64,000 bases of DNA from Actinomycetota bacterium. GTDB lineage: Bacteria > Actinomycetota > Acidimicrobiia > Acidimicrobiales > Microtrichaceae. Position numbers and translations under genes: made by a program. Location: contig JADJBW010000003.1 of the NCBI GenBank assembly GCA_016703525.1, positions 1 to 64,000 of the forward strand, written 5' to 3'. The notes beneath the pieces are model-generated. The model saw only the letters and a program-made list of their open reading frames with translations, did not search any database and was not told the origin of the DNA. The number at the start of each line of letters is the position of its first letter. Within the stretch, counting starts at the first letter, position 1. Positions 28,797 to 37,103 of this stretch are shown here, piece by piece.

Positions 28797-29669
28797 GTGA
28801 TCGATCCCGCGGGACCGGCCCTCGATGCGTTGTTGAGCTGGGGCGACGTCGTGCGCCGTGACCTGCCGTGGCGTCGAACCCGCGACCCGTTCGCGATCCT
28901 CGTGGCCGAGGTGATGCTGCAGCAGACCCAGGTTGATCGCGTGATTCCCCGGTGGCTCCGGTTCCTCGAACGTTGGGCGACGCCGGCGTCGCTCGCGGCG
29001 GCCGGTCTGTCGGACGTGCTGGTCGAGTGGTCGGGGTTGGGGTATCCGCGGCGGGCACGGAATCTGCATCTCGCGGCCGGTGAGGTGGTCGAGCGATTTG
29101 CCGGCTCGTTGCCCCGGGACCTCGACGCCCTGTTGTCGCTGCCGGGCGTCGGTGCCTACACGGCGCGAGCGGTGCAGGTATTTGCGTTCGAGGTCGACAC
29201 CGGCGTGGTCGACACCAACATCGCACGGGTGCTCGCGAGGGTGACGGGGCGGCGGCTGACGGCTCGCGAGGCGCAGGCGTTGGCCGATGCGGCGGTTCCG
29301 CCGGGTCGATCGTGGGAGCACAACCAGACGCTGATGGACCTCGGCGCGACGGTATGTCGACGTCGTCCGACGTGTGAGGCGTGTCCGATCGCCGAGTGGT
29401 GTTCGTGGCGCGGCGATGCGGGCGAGTCCGCCGACCCGGCGATTGGGTCGGCGGGCGCGAGCGGTCGCCAGGCACGCTTCGAGGGGTCGGATCGCCAACT
29501 CCGTGGACGGCTGATGGCCGCGCTTGCGGTCGGTGACGTGGCGCTCGACGACGTGGGACGGGTGGTCGCGTTGCCCGACGACCCGCAGCGTTGCGCTCGG
29601 GTGGTCGCATCGCTGGTGCGCGACGGACTGGTCGCCGTGGTCGACGACGGCGCGGGCGGGCGCGGGTAG
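28797..29669 (+). CDS. mutY: A/G-specific adenine DNA glycosylase (MutY-like)
   Basis: A 290-residue HhH-GPD glycosylase that removes adenine opposite 8-oxoguanine. The catalytic Glu is in AEVMLQQTQVDRVIPRW, the helix-hairpin-helix is LLSLPGVGAYTARAV, the catalytic Asp is in VVDTNIARVLARV, and the 4Fe-4S cluster ligands read CRRRPTCEACPIAEWC (C-x6-C-x2-C-x5-C). The C-terminal NUDIX-like domain of long MutY is absent; a short winged-helix-like tail replaces it, as in many actinobacteria. GTG start with TACGGT seven bases upstream. Confidence 0.9.
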   Translation: MIDPAGPALDALLSWGDVVRRDLPWRRTRDPFAILVAEVMLQQTQVDRVIPRWLRFLERWATPASLAAAGLSDVLVEWSGLGYPRRARNLHLAAGEVVERFAGSLPRDLDALLSLPGVGAYTARAVQVFAFEVDTGVVDTNIARVLARVTGRRLTAREAQALADAAVPPGRSWEHNQTLMDLGATVCRRRPTCEACPIAEWCSWRGDAGESADPAIGSAGASGRQARFEGSDRQLRGRLMAALAVGDVALDDVGRVVALPDDPQRCARVVASLVRDGLVAVVDDGAGGRG

Positions 29670-29731
29670 CGCCGCGATGGTGGGCCTCGGCGGGACTCGG
29701 CCGGTCCGCGCCTGCCGTAGCCTGTTCGCCC

Positions 29732-30829
29732 GTGCGGCAGGTCTCGATCCACGAGTTGACCGAGGACGTGCTGCGTCGGTCGTACGACCGTGGCTCGCTG
29801 ATACGTGGTCGCACCTACGCGGCCGAGGACCGCGTGCGGGTGGTGAGCGCGGCGCCGGGCCTGCTGGTGGGGCTCGCCACCGGCCATGCGTCGCAGCCGT
29901 ATCGGGTGCAGGTGGCGTGGGCCGCCCGCGGCGCGTCGATCTCGGTGTCGGACGACTGCACGTGCCCGGTGGGGCTGGCCTGCAAGCACGCCGTGGCGTT
30001 GATTCTCACCGCGCAGCGCTCGGCCAGGGCGACACCGGCGCCGGGGTCGCCGGGATCGCCCGGATCGCCCGGTCATGTTGGAGTGACGGACCCGGCGCGC
30101 CTGACGGGCCCCGAGCGGCAGTTCGCCGATTGGCGCCGGGTCTTCCATGACCTGCGCGACGAGCACGCGGTCGACCCGGACGAGACGCCGATCGCGATCG
30201 AGTTCGCGATCAGCACGATCAAGCCGAGCCGGTATGTGCCGTCGCCGCGCCCCGACGTGACGTTGCGCCCGCTGCGGCGGGGGTCGAAGGGGGCGTGGAT
30301 CCGCACGGGCGTGTCGTGGCGCGACCTCGAGTCGGGGTACGCGTACGCGCTTCGCGACATCGATCCGGTGCATCGGAACGCGGCGCGTGCGCTGCTGATG
30401 AGCCTGACGACCAACCGGTACAACACGCCGGCCACGCTTCCGCTCGGTCCGGCACAGCCCGACGTGTGGCAGATGCTGCGGCGGTTGGTCGACGCCGGGG
30501 TGGCCTTGGTCGGCGAGCGCACGGGACCGACCGAGGTGGTGCTCGCAGGCGACCCGGCGCGGCTCGCCGTCGACCTGGTTGACGCTGGAGACGGAGCCAT
30601 TCGGGTGTCGGCGAGGTTGGAGCACGACGACCCCGCGCTCACGGCGAATGCGTCCGCGGTCGGGCTGCTTGGCGATCCTCCGCACGGGCTGTTCGTGGTG
30701 AACGGCGCGCAGCTCACGCTGGTGCCCTTCGCCCAGCGCTTGCCCCGAGCGGCCGGCCGCCTCCTCGCCACCCCGTTGGTGGTGCCCCCGGCCGACGTCG
30801 ACGAGCTGCTCGACGCGACGTTCCGCTGA
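29732..30829 (+). CDS. SWIM zinc-finger protein, N-terminal half of a SWIM-SNF2 helicase
   Basis: A 365-residue product. The SWIM finger reads CTCPVGLACKHAVAL (CxCx-n-CxH) after RVQVAWAARGASISVSDD. The rest matches the N-terminal portion of actinobacterial SWIM-domain SNF2 helicases, including PPADVDELLDATF at the end. Its TGA overlaps the ATG of the SNF2 gene by one base (TGATG). Inserting one C in CGCTGATGG would join the two into one open frame of about 1100 residues, the usual family length. So this is either a natural split or a one-base deletion. GTG start, TAGCCT eight bases upstream. Confidence 0.82.
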   Translation: MRQVSIHELTEDVLRRSYDRGSLIRGRTYAAEDRVRVVSAAPGLLVGLATGHASQPYRVQVAWAARGASISVSDDCTCPVGLACKHAVALILTAQRSARATPAPGSPGSPGSPGHVGVTDPARLTGPERQFADWRRVFHDLRDEHAVDPDETPIAIEFAISTIKPSRYVPSPRPDVTLRPLRRGSKGAWIRTGVSWRDLESGYAYALRDIDPVHRNAARALLMSLTTNRYNTPATLPLGPAQPDVWQMLRRLVDAGVALVGERTGPTEVVLAGDPARLAVDLVDAGDGAIRVSARLEHDDPALTANASAVGLLGDPPHGLFVVNGAQLTLVPFAQRLPRAAGRLLATPLVVPPADVDELLDATFR

Positions 30830-33046
30830 TGGCGCAGCATGGGCGGGTCGGCTCGTCGGACGCCTCGGTCGAGGTGGTGCTGAGCGAGTTCGTCGGCGTC
30901 GTCGCGCAGGTGCGTCGCGTGGTGCCCGATGTCGCCGAGCTCACGTGGGGTCTGCGGTACCGCCGGGGCCAACGCATCACCACGCACCCGCTTGCGCCCA
31001 CCTCAGCGGTCGGACGCGATCGCGATGCGGAGGTCGCGGCGGTCGACGCGCTGGAACTCCCGGTGCATCTGCTGGCGTCGATCGCGTGGCCGGACGGTCG
31101 GCCGCGCGCCACCGTGGCGCGCGGACGCGACACGGTCACCCTCATGGCCGAGGTGATTCCGTGGTTGCTCGAACGCGGGCAGGTGCTCGTGGAGGTCGAC
31201 TCCGAGTTGCCCGCCCTGCGCGAGGCGCTTGGCGATCCCCTGATCGAGCTCTCGGTGTCGGACGGCGCCGCCGATACCGACGGCGCGGATGGGCAGCGCA
31301 CCGACTGGTTCGATCTCTCGGTGCAGGTGAGCGTCGACGGCGAGGACGTCGAGTTCGCGTCGCTGTTCGCGGCGCTGTCGCGCGACGACGAGGTGCTGTT
31401 CCTCTCCAGCGGATCATGGCTGCGGCTCGATCGGCCCGAATTCGCGCGCTTGCGCGAGCTGATCGGCGAGGCGTCGGGTCTCGCCGATGGGGCGGTCGGC
31501 GACGGGGTGCGGATCAACCGCTTCCAGACGAGCTGGTGGGACGAGCTCGCCGGCCTCGGCGTGATCCAGCATCAGTCGGAGCGCTGGCAGCGAAGCGTGG
31601 CGCAGCTCGGGTCGCTCACCGCCCCGGCCCGCATCGAGCCGCCCGAGGGCCTGCAAGCCGAGCTGCGCGACTATCAGCGCGAGGGCTTCGATTGGCTGGT
31701 CTTCCTCGCGGAACACGGCCTGGGCGGCGTGCTCGCCGACGACATGGGGTTGGGCAAGACGGTGCAGACCCTGGCGCTGATGCTGCACTCGCTCGACCGC
31801 AAGCCCTCGGCGAGGTTCCTGGTGGTCGCTCCGACCAGCGTGGTGGAGAACTGGCATCGCGAGGCCAGCCAGTTCGCTCCGTCGATCGAGGTCGCGACGA
31901 TCGCGGAGACGGCGCGACGCCGCGGCCGCAGCCTTGCCGAGGCGGTCGGCTCGGCCGCGCTCGTGGTCACGTCGTATGCGCTGTTCCGCATCGAGTTCGA
32001 CGAGTACCAGGCGCTCGGGTGGGATCTGCTGGTGCTCGACGAGGCGCAGTTCGTCAAGAACCACCAGGGCAAGACCTACCAGTGCGCGCGGCGCTTGAAC
32101 GCCGCGTCGAAGCTGGCGATCACCGGCACCCCACTCGAGAACAGCCTCATGGACCTGTGGTCGTTGTTGTCGATCACGGCGCCGGGCCTCTACCCCGATC
32201 CCAAGCGGTTCTCCGAGGTGTACCGGGTGCCGATCGAGAGCGGCCGTGCGCCGGAGCTGCTGACGACCCTGCGCCGGCGGATCGCACCGTTGATGCGCCG
32301 ACGTACCAAGGACGAGGTGCTCTCGGAGCTGCCGCCGAAGACCGAGCTGACGGTCGAGGTGCCGATGAACGCGAAGCACGCTCGGATCTACCAGACCCAG
32401 CTGCAGCGGCAGCGCCAGAAGGTGCTCGGGCTGGTGGGCGACATGCGGCGGAACCGCTTCGAGATCCTGAAGTCACTCACGCTGTTGCGACAGCTGAGCC
32501 TTGACCCGGGCCTGGTCGACGAGGAGCATGCTGCGGTCGGCTCGGCCAAGCTGGATCGTCTCGTCGACGATCTGGCTCAGGTCGTCGCAGAGGGTCACCG
32601 GGCGCTGGTGTTCAGCCAATTCACCCGCTACCTCGCCAAGCTGAAGGTCCGCCTCGACGAGGAGGGAATCGGCTACTCGTACCTCGACGGTCGCACCCGT
32701 CACCGCGACCAGGCCATCAGCCGGTTCAAGGACGGCGGCGCGCCGGTCTTCGTGATCAGCCTGAAGGCCGGCGGGTTCGGACTGAACCTGACCGAGGCCG
32801 ACTACTGCTTCGTGCTCGACCCCTGGTGGAACCCGGCTGTCGAGATGCAGGCGGTCGACCGCACATCGCATCGGGCAGGTCAACCCCGTGATCGTCTATC
32901 GGTACGTGTCGACCGGCACGATCGAGGAGAAGGTGATGGATCTGAAGGCGCGCAAGGCGGCGCTGTTCAGCGATGTGATGGATGCGGACGGGGCGCTGTC
33001 GGGAGCGCTCTCGGCCGACGACATTCGGGGGATGTTCGACCTGTAG
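30829..33046 (+). CDS. SNF2-family DEAD/DEAH helicase (C-terminal frame break)
   Basis: About 739 residues after repair. Walker A is GGVLADDMGLGKTVQTLALM, motif II LLVLDEAQFVKN (DEAQ), motif III ITGTPLENSLMDLWSLLS; motifs IV-VI follow with LVFSQFTRYLAKL, ISLKAGGFGLNLTEADYCFVLDPWWNPAVEMQA. Just after QAVDRT the frame changes near 32866; in the restored frame the expected HRIGQ-type motif VI and NPVIVYRYVSTGTIEEKVMDL are read, ending DIRGMFDL at 33046. It is an ATP-dependent dsDNA translocase, probably in chromatin/repair or transcription remodelling. It is coupled to the SWIM gene. Confidence 0.87.
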
Positions 33047-33077
33047 CGGCGGGTGTCGAGCGAGGCGTCGGCTCGGC

Positions 33078-33962
33078 TCAGGACCCGGTGACGAAGTCGA
33101 GGATGGCGCGATTCACGACTGTGGGCTGTTCGAGCTGGAGGAAGTGCCCGGCACCCTCGACGATCTCGGCCCGGCTCCCCGGTGCGGTGAGCACCGCAGG
33201 CGTGGCCGCCGCGAGCCAGGCACCCATGCACCCGTCGTCGGCGCCGTGCAGGTACAGCAGCGGCTGCGGGGGAATCGCGAGCGTGGCGTTCTGCGCCTCG
33301 GCAAGCGCGGGGTCGTGGAACTCGGGCTGGAGGGTTTGGCGGTAGTACCCGAGCGCGGCGCTCAGATGCGCGGGCGTCGCCATCGCCTCGATGAAGTGGT
33401 CCACGTCGACCGCTTCGTCGTAGCCGGGCGACCAGTCGCGCCAGAGCTTGGTGATGAACTCGTAGTCGTTCATGGGCACCGCGAGGTCGGCCAGCGGGTT
33501 GAGTTGGAAGAACATGTACCAGCTCAGGCGGAGCTGCTCGTAGGAGAAGAACGCCTGAGCGGTGACGGGTCCGGGTGGTACCGCCGCGGCGACGACGCGT
33601 CGCCAGCGATGGGGTGCGATCCCGGCACCCGAGTAGGCACCCATGGCGCCCCAGTCGTGCCCGATCAGCACGGCGTCGGAGGTGCCGCCGAGGGCCTCGT
33701 GGAGTGCGTTTGCGTCGACGCCGAGCACGCCGGCCTGATACCGGCCGTCGGCGGCGAGCGACGTGGGGGCGTAGCCGCGGTTGAACGGTGCGACGGCTCG
33801 GAAGCCCGCCGCTGCGAGCTCGGGAAGCAGGTGTCGCCAGGTGTACGCCGTGTCGGGGTAGCCGTGCAGGCAGAGCGCCAGCGGGCCGGAGCCCATCTCG
33901 AAGTACGCGAAGTCGATTCCGTTCGCCGTGATGTGGTGGAGGGTGTCGTCCATCTCGGGCAT
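33078..33962 (-). CDS. Alpha/beta hydrolase (epoxide hydrolase/dehalogenase-like)
   Basis: A 294-residue hydrolase: oxyanion region LCLHGYPDTAYTWRHLLPEL, nucleophile elbow AVLIGHDWGAMGAY with an aspartate nucleophile, as in epoxide hydrolases and haloalkane dehalogenases, LLYLHGADDGCMG for the acid, and EGAGHFLQLEQP with the catalytic histidine. The cap domain contains the usual Trp/Tyr-rich segment. TAGTGT six bases upstream supports the ATG at 33962. Substrate unknown. Confidence 0.87.
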   Translation of the reverse strand: MPEMDDTLHHITANGIDFAYFEMGSGPLALCLHGYPDTAYTWRHLLPELAAAGFRAVAPFNRGYAPTSLAADGRYQAGVLGVDANALHEALGGTSDAVLIGHDWGAMGAYSGAGIAPHRWRRVVAAAVPPGPVTAQAFFSYEQLRLSWYMFFQLNPLADLAVPMNDYEFITKLWRDWSPGYDEAVDVDHFIEAMATPAHLSAALGYYRQTLQPEFHDPALAEAQNATLAIPPQPLLYLHGADDGCMGAWLAAATPAVLTAPGSRAEIVEGAGHFLQLEQPTVVNRAILDFVTGS

Positions 33963-34103
33963 GGCCGCACACTACGGCGGCGGAGCTCCGGCCGCCGGAC
34001 GTGGGTCGCGAATGACATTGGTCACAGTTCGGGACCGGCCGGAGGTTTCGTCGTAAGTTGAGTTCTTTCCGCACACTACGGGGGCCGACGCGCAGAGGGG
34101 GCC

Positions 34104-34937
34104 GTGCTGAACGTCAGGTTTTTCGGTGTCCGCGGTTCGACGCCCTGCTCGTGTGAGTCGAATCAGCGGTACGGCGGGAACACCGCCTGTGTTGTCGTTC
34201 GCGGCGACACCGGCGATCCGATCGTGCTCGATCTCGGAACGGGCCTGCGCTTCTGGGGCCTCGAGCCGCAGCCGGAACCGTTCCGGGCCACGGCGCTCGT
34301 CACCCACCTGCATTGGGACCACGTGCAGGGCCTGCCCTTCTTCACGCCGATGCATCGCGAGGGTGCGTCCATGCGCATCATCGGCCCACGCCAACACGAT
34401 CGCACCCTTCGGGACGCGTTCGACGAGTTTCTCCGGCCGCCCTATTTCCCCGTGTCGCTCGACCAGCTCGCGGGCTCGTTCGAGTTCGACGAGGTGGGCA
34501 GCGACCGATTCCCGATCGGCGAGGCAACCGTCACCTCGGCGTGGGTTCCCCATGTGGGACCGACGGTGGGGTATCGCATCGAGCTCGACGGCCGGTCGAT
34601 CGCCTACATCAGCGACCATCAGCAGCCGGGGTGCGCGTCGACGCGGGTCGACGACGAGGTCTTGCGGCTCTGCGAGGGCGTGGACGTGTTGATCCACGAC
34701 GCGCAGTACACCGAGGCCGAGTTCCTCGCGAAGTACGACTGGGGCCATTGCACGGTCGACTACGCCGTGGAGGTCGCGGCGCAGGCGCGGGTCGGACAGC
34801 TCGTGTTGTTCCACCACGATCCGTCGCACGACGACACGATGGTCGACGCCGTCACGGCCCAGGCGGCGCATCTCGCGGGAGGCCGGTCGGTTCCCGTGAT
34901 CGCCGCATACGAAGGCCTCGAACTGCAACTGGGTTGA
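34104..34937 (+). CDS. Metallo-beta-lactamase-fold hydrolase (phosphodiesterase-like)
   Basis: A 277-residue MBL-fold protein starting MLNVRFFGVRGSTPCSC from GTG 34104 (AGAGGGGG ribosome site). The metal site is VTHLHWDHVQGLPFF, with later ligands in ISDHQQPG, LIHDAQYTEAEF and LFHHDPSHDD. The opening FGVRGSTP and the ligand set resemble cyclic-nucleotide phosphodiesterase/RNase Z-like MBL proteins, often linked to nucleotide second messengers. Exact substrate is unknown. Confidence 0.85.
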   Translation: MLNVRFFGVRGSTPCSCESNQRYGGNTACVVVRGDTGDPIVLDLGTGLRFWGLEPQPEPFRATALVTHLHWDHVQGLPFFTPMHREGASMRIIGPRQHDRTLRDAFDEFLRPPYFPVSLDQLAGSFEFDEVGSDRFPIGEATVTSAWVPHVGPTVGYRIELDGRSIAYISDHQQPGCASTRVDDEVLRLCEGVDVLIHDAQYTEAEFLAKYDWGHCTVDYAVEVAAQARVGQLVLFHHDPSHDDTMVDAVTAQAAHLAGGRSVPVIAAYEGLELQLG

Positions 34938-34977
34938 CGGATCCGTCGGCCGACCGAGCCGGGTTCGCCTCGGCGGG

Positions 34978-35742
34978 TCAGGCGTGCATCCGGCGGGGGA
35001 AGCCGATCCGCACGGCGGTGCCGGGCGACCAGTGTGCGATGGGCGCCACGTCGGGCACGGGGCGGCCGATGGCGGCGGGGACCAGTTCGTCGTCGCAGCG
35101 GAGCACCTCGGCGTGGCGAAGCGGCCACGGAGGATGCTCCGCATGCGCGAAGCGCATGGTGCGTCCGCGGTATGAGTACAGCCGCCAGCGGCCGCTGAGG
35201 AAGTGGTCGAAGGGCGTCAGCTCGTCAGCGGTGAAGTCCGGCCCGATCCGCATTCGCACGGTCGACCGCAGGCCTCGTGGTCCCGGCCATCGCCGCTGGC
35301 AGGTGTAGGCAATCTCGTCGCCGTGGTGCTCCAGCGTCATCTTCGACCAGAAGTACGGCATCGCGTAGGCGGAGCGGCCGGCGATCACGGCGGGCAGGCG
35401 AGCGGCGTCGAGCGACAGGAACCAGACGCCGCGCGTGCCGTCCGGCGCCGTTGCGTACGTGCGCACGTTCGTCTCACAGAAGTGCGAGATCCACGGCAGC
35501 GCGGGTCCGCGCGCGGCGCGCACCTCCATGAGGAACGGCACGAGGCCGACCCAGGCGCGACCGTCGAAGGTGTCGACCGCCAGCCCCGGAGGGAGGAGCC
35601 GCTGGATCTCGTCGGGTTCGAACGACCAGTGGAGGAAGGTCAGCAGATCCCATCGGTGGAGCATCGACGCTCGGTCGACGGTGAGCGGGCAGACGCCGTC
35701 GTTGCGTTCGCTCGCGGTAGGGGAACGTTCGTACTCGGCCAT
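34978..35742 (-). CDS. DUF2071 (YqjF-like) family protein
   Basis: A 254-residue cytoplasmic protein typical of DUF2071: HRWDLLTFLHWSFEPDEIQRLLPPGLAVDTFDGRAWVGLVPF, then FCETNVRTYATAPDGTRGVWFLSLDA and GRWRLYSYRGRTMRFAHAEHPPWPLRHAEV. The fold is acetoacetate-decarboxylase-like; function is not known. The ATG at 35742 is preferred over a TTG at 35757, because the latter lies inside a perfect palindrome (35746-35769) that looks like an operator. Confidence 0.83.
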   Translation of the reverse strand: MAEYERSPTASERNDGVCPLTVDRASMLHRWDLLTFLHWSFEPDEIQRLLPPGLAVDTFDGRAWVGLVPFLMEVRAARGPALPWISHFCETNVRTYATAPDGTRGVWFLSLDAARLPAVIAGRSAYAMPYFWSKMTLEHHGDEIAYTCQRRWPGPRGLRSTVRMRIGPDFTADELTPFDHFLSGRWRLYSYRGRTMRFAHAEHPPWPLRHAEVLRCDDELVPAAIGRPVPDVAPIAHWSPGTAVRIGFPRRMHA

Positions 35743-35745
35743 GCC

Positions 35746-35769
35746 CAATTCATACAAGCGTATGAATTG
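35746..35769. promoter_or_regulatory. Perfect operator-like palindrome before the DUF2071 gene
   Basis: CAATTCATAC-AAGC-GTATGAATTG, two perfect 10-bp arms, begins four bases upstream of the ATG at 35742. It is AT-rich in a very GC-rich setting and has the size of a TetR- or MarR-type operator. No regulator gene is adjacent. Confidence 0.65.
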
Positions 35770-35888
35770 ACGCGCAAGTCGGGTCGTCGGCAGGCAGTCC
35801 GCCGGAGTCCGGAGGCGGATGCGCCCCTGAACTGAGCGTCGCCGTGGGCCGCTATCGTCGTCGCCGACCGCAACGCAAGGGGATCCCG

Positions 35889-36392
35889 TTGTCCGACGAC
35901 GCCATCGCCATTGACTCCGCCGAGTTCCGCAAGGTCCTCGGCCACTTTCCGACGGGCGTCACCGTGGTGGCCGCCGTCGCCGACGGCAAGCCGGCCGGCC
36001 TCGCTGTCGGCTCGTTCTTCTCGGTATCGCTCGACCCGCCGCTGGTCGGGTTCTGCGTCGGTCGCTCCTCGTCGTCGTGGGCGCTCATCAGGGACGCCGG
36101 CCACTTCGTGGTCAACGTGCTCGGCGACTCCCAGGACGCGCTGTCGGGCCGGTTCTCGTCGAAGGTCGAGGACAAGTTCGAGGGGCTCGACTGGTCGCCG
36201 GCGGTGGCCACGGGCGGTCCGCGTCTCGCCGGTTGCCTGGCTCACATCGACTGCACGCTCGAGAGCATCTACGACGGCGGCGACCACGACATCGTCGTCG
36301 GCAGGGTGCAGGCCCTCGGCGTCGACCCCTCCGAGGACGGGCCGCTGCTGTTCTTCAAGGGCGCCTACGGCAAGCTGGCTCCTCTGTCGTGA
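35889..36392 (+). CDS. Flavin reductase-like domain protein
   Basis: A 167-residue FMN-binding split-barrel reductase: FRKVLGHFPTGVTVVAAVADGKPAGLAVGSFFSVSLDPPLVGFCV, then FVVNVLGDSQDALSGRFSS and the C-terminal HDIVVGRVQALGVDP. These supply reduced flavin to a monooxygenase; no monooxygenase partner is adjacent. The TTG start at 35889 is preferred because AAGGGGA lies about nine bases upstream. A -10-like TATCGT is at about 35851. Confidence 0.87.
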   Translation: MSDDAIAIDSAEFRKVLGHFPTGVTVVAAVADGKPAGLAVGSFFSVSLDPPLVGFCVGRSSSSWALIRDAGHFVVNVLGDSQDALSGRFSSKVEDKFEGLDWSPAVATGGPRLAGCLAHIDCTLESIYDGGDHDIVVGRVQALGVDPSEDGPLLFFKGAYGKLAPLS

Positions 36393-36450
36393 CCCGGGGC
36401 CCCGCCTCGGCCCGCACCTGAACCTGCCCTGTCCGGCGGATCGGAGCACC

Positions 36451-36969
36451 GTGCCTATCTATGCCCTCGGCCATCAGATCCCCGAGATCCACCCCGACGC
36501 GTACGTGCATCCGGACGCAATCGTGATCGGCTCGGTCGTGATCGGAGCGCACTCGTCGGTGTGGCCCACGGCCGTGGTGCGCGGCGACGACGGCCATATC
36601 TATGTGGGCGAACGCACGTCGATCCAGGACGGAACGATCGTGCACACCACGTTCTTCCATCCGACGACCATCGGCGACGAGGTCACGATCGGTCACAACG
36701 CGCACCTGGAGGGCTGCACGATTCACGACCGGGCGCTCGTCGGTTCGGGGGCCGTCGTGCTCCACGAGGTGGTGGTGGGCGAGGAGGCGGTCGTCGGCGC
36801 CAACGCGTTCGTGCCGAACCGCAAGCAGATTCCGCCGCTCGCTCGCGCACTCGGGGTGCCGGTGACGATCACCGAGCACGCGGTCCAGCCCGGCTGGTTC
36901 GCGCTCGGGGTGCAGAGCTACGTCGACCGTTCTGCGCGGTATCGCCAGGAGCTGCGCCGCCTCGACTGA
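36451..36969 (+). CDS. Gamma-class carbonic anhydrase-like hexapeptide-repeat protein
   Basis: A 172-residue left-handed beta-helix protein with many isoleucine-patch repeats (IVIGSVVIGAHSSVWPTAVVRGD, IGDEVTIGHNAHLEGCTI, LVGSGAVVLHEVVVGEEAVVGANA). The zinc histidines of the Cam/YrdA group are seen in GTIVHTT and GHNAH. It could be a carbonic anhydrase, but many YrdA-type proteins lack activity. GTG start 36451. It is the last gene before the SUF region. Confidence 0.85.
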   Translation: MPIYALGHQIPEIHPDAYVHPDAIVIGSVVIGAHSSVWPTAVVRGDDGHIYVGERTSIQDGTIVHTTFFHPTTIGDEVTIGHNAHLEGCTIHDRALVGSGAVVLHEVVVGEEAVVGANAFVPNRKQIPPLARALGVPVTITEHAVQPGWFALGVQSYVDRSARYRQELRRLD

Positions 36970-37028
36970 CGCGTCGTCCGGCCCGTCGTCGGGGCGTGGC
37001 CCCTGCTGCTGTTCGTGCGCTCCTCCGA

Positions 37029-37054
37029 ATTGTTACTATCTGGGTAGGACTAAT
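37029..37054. promoter_or_regulatory. Suf operator-like site 1 (upstream of sufB)
   Basis: Read on the minus strand, this 26-base site matches the pattern ATT-n3-CCTA-n2-C-n3-T-n-G-n4-AAT seen before the other two suf units (16 of 26 identical to site 3). It lies 50-75 bases before the sufB ATG. Confidence 0.6.
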
Positions 37055-37103
37055 AACGTGCCCGGGCGGCGACCGCCGAGCCGGGCCGAGTAGGGAGTTC
37101 CCC

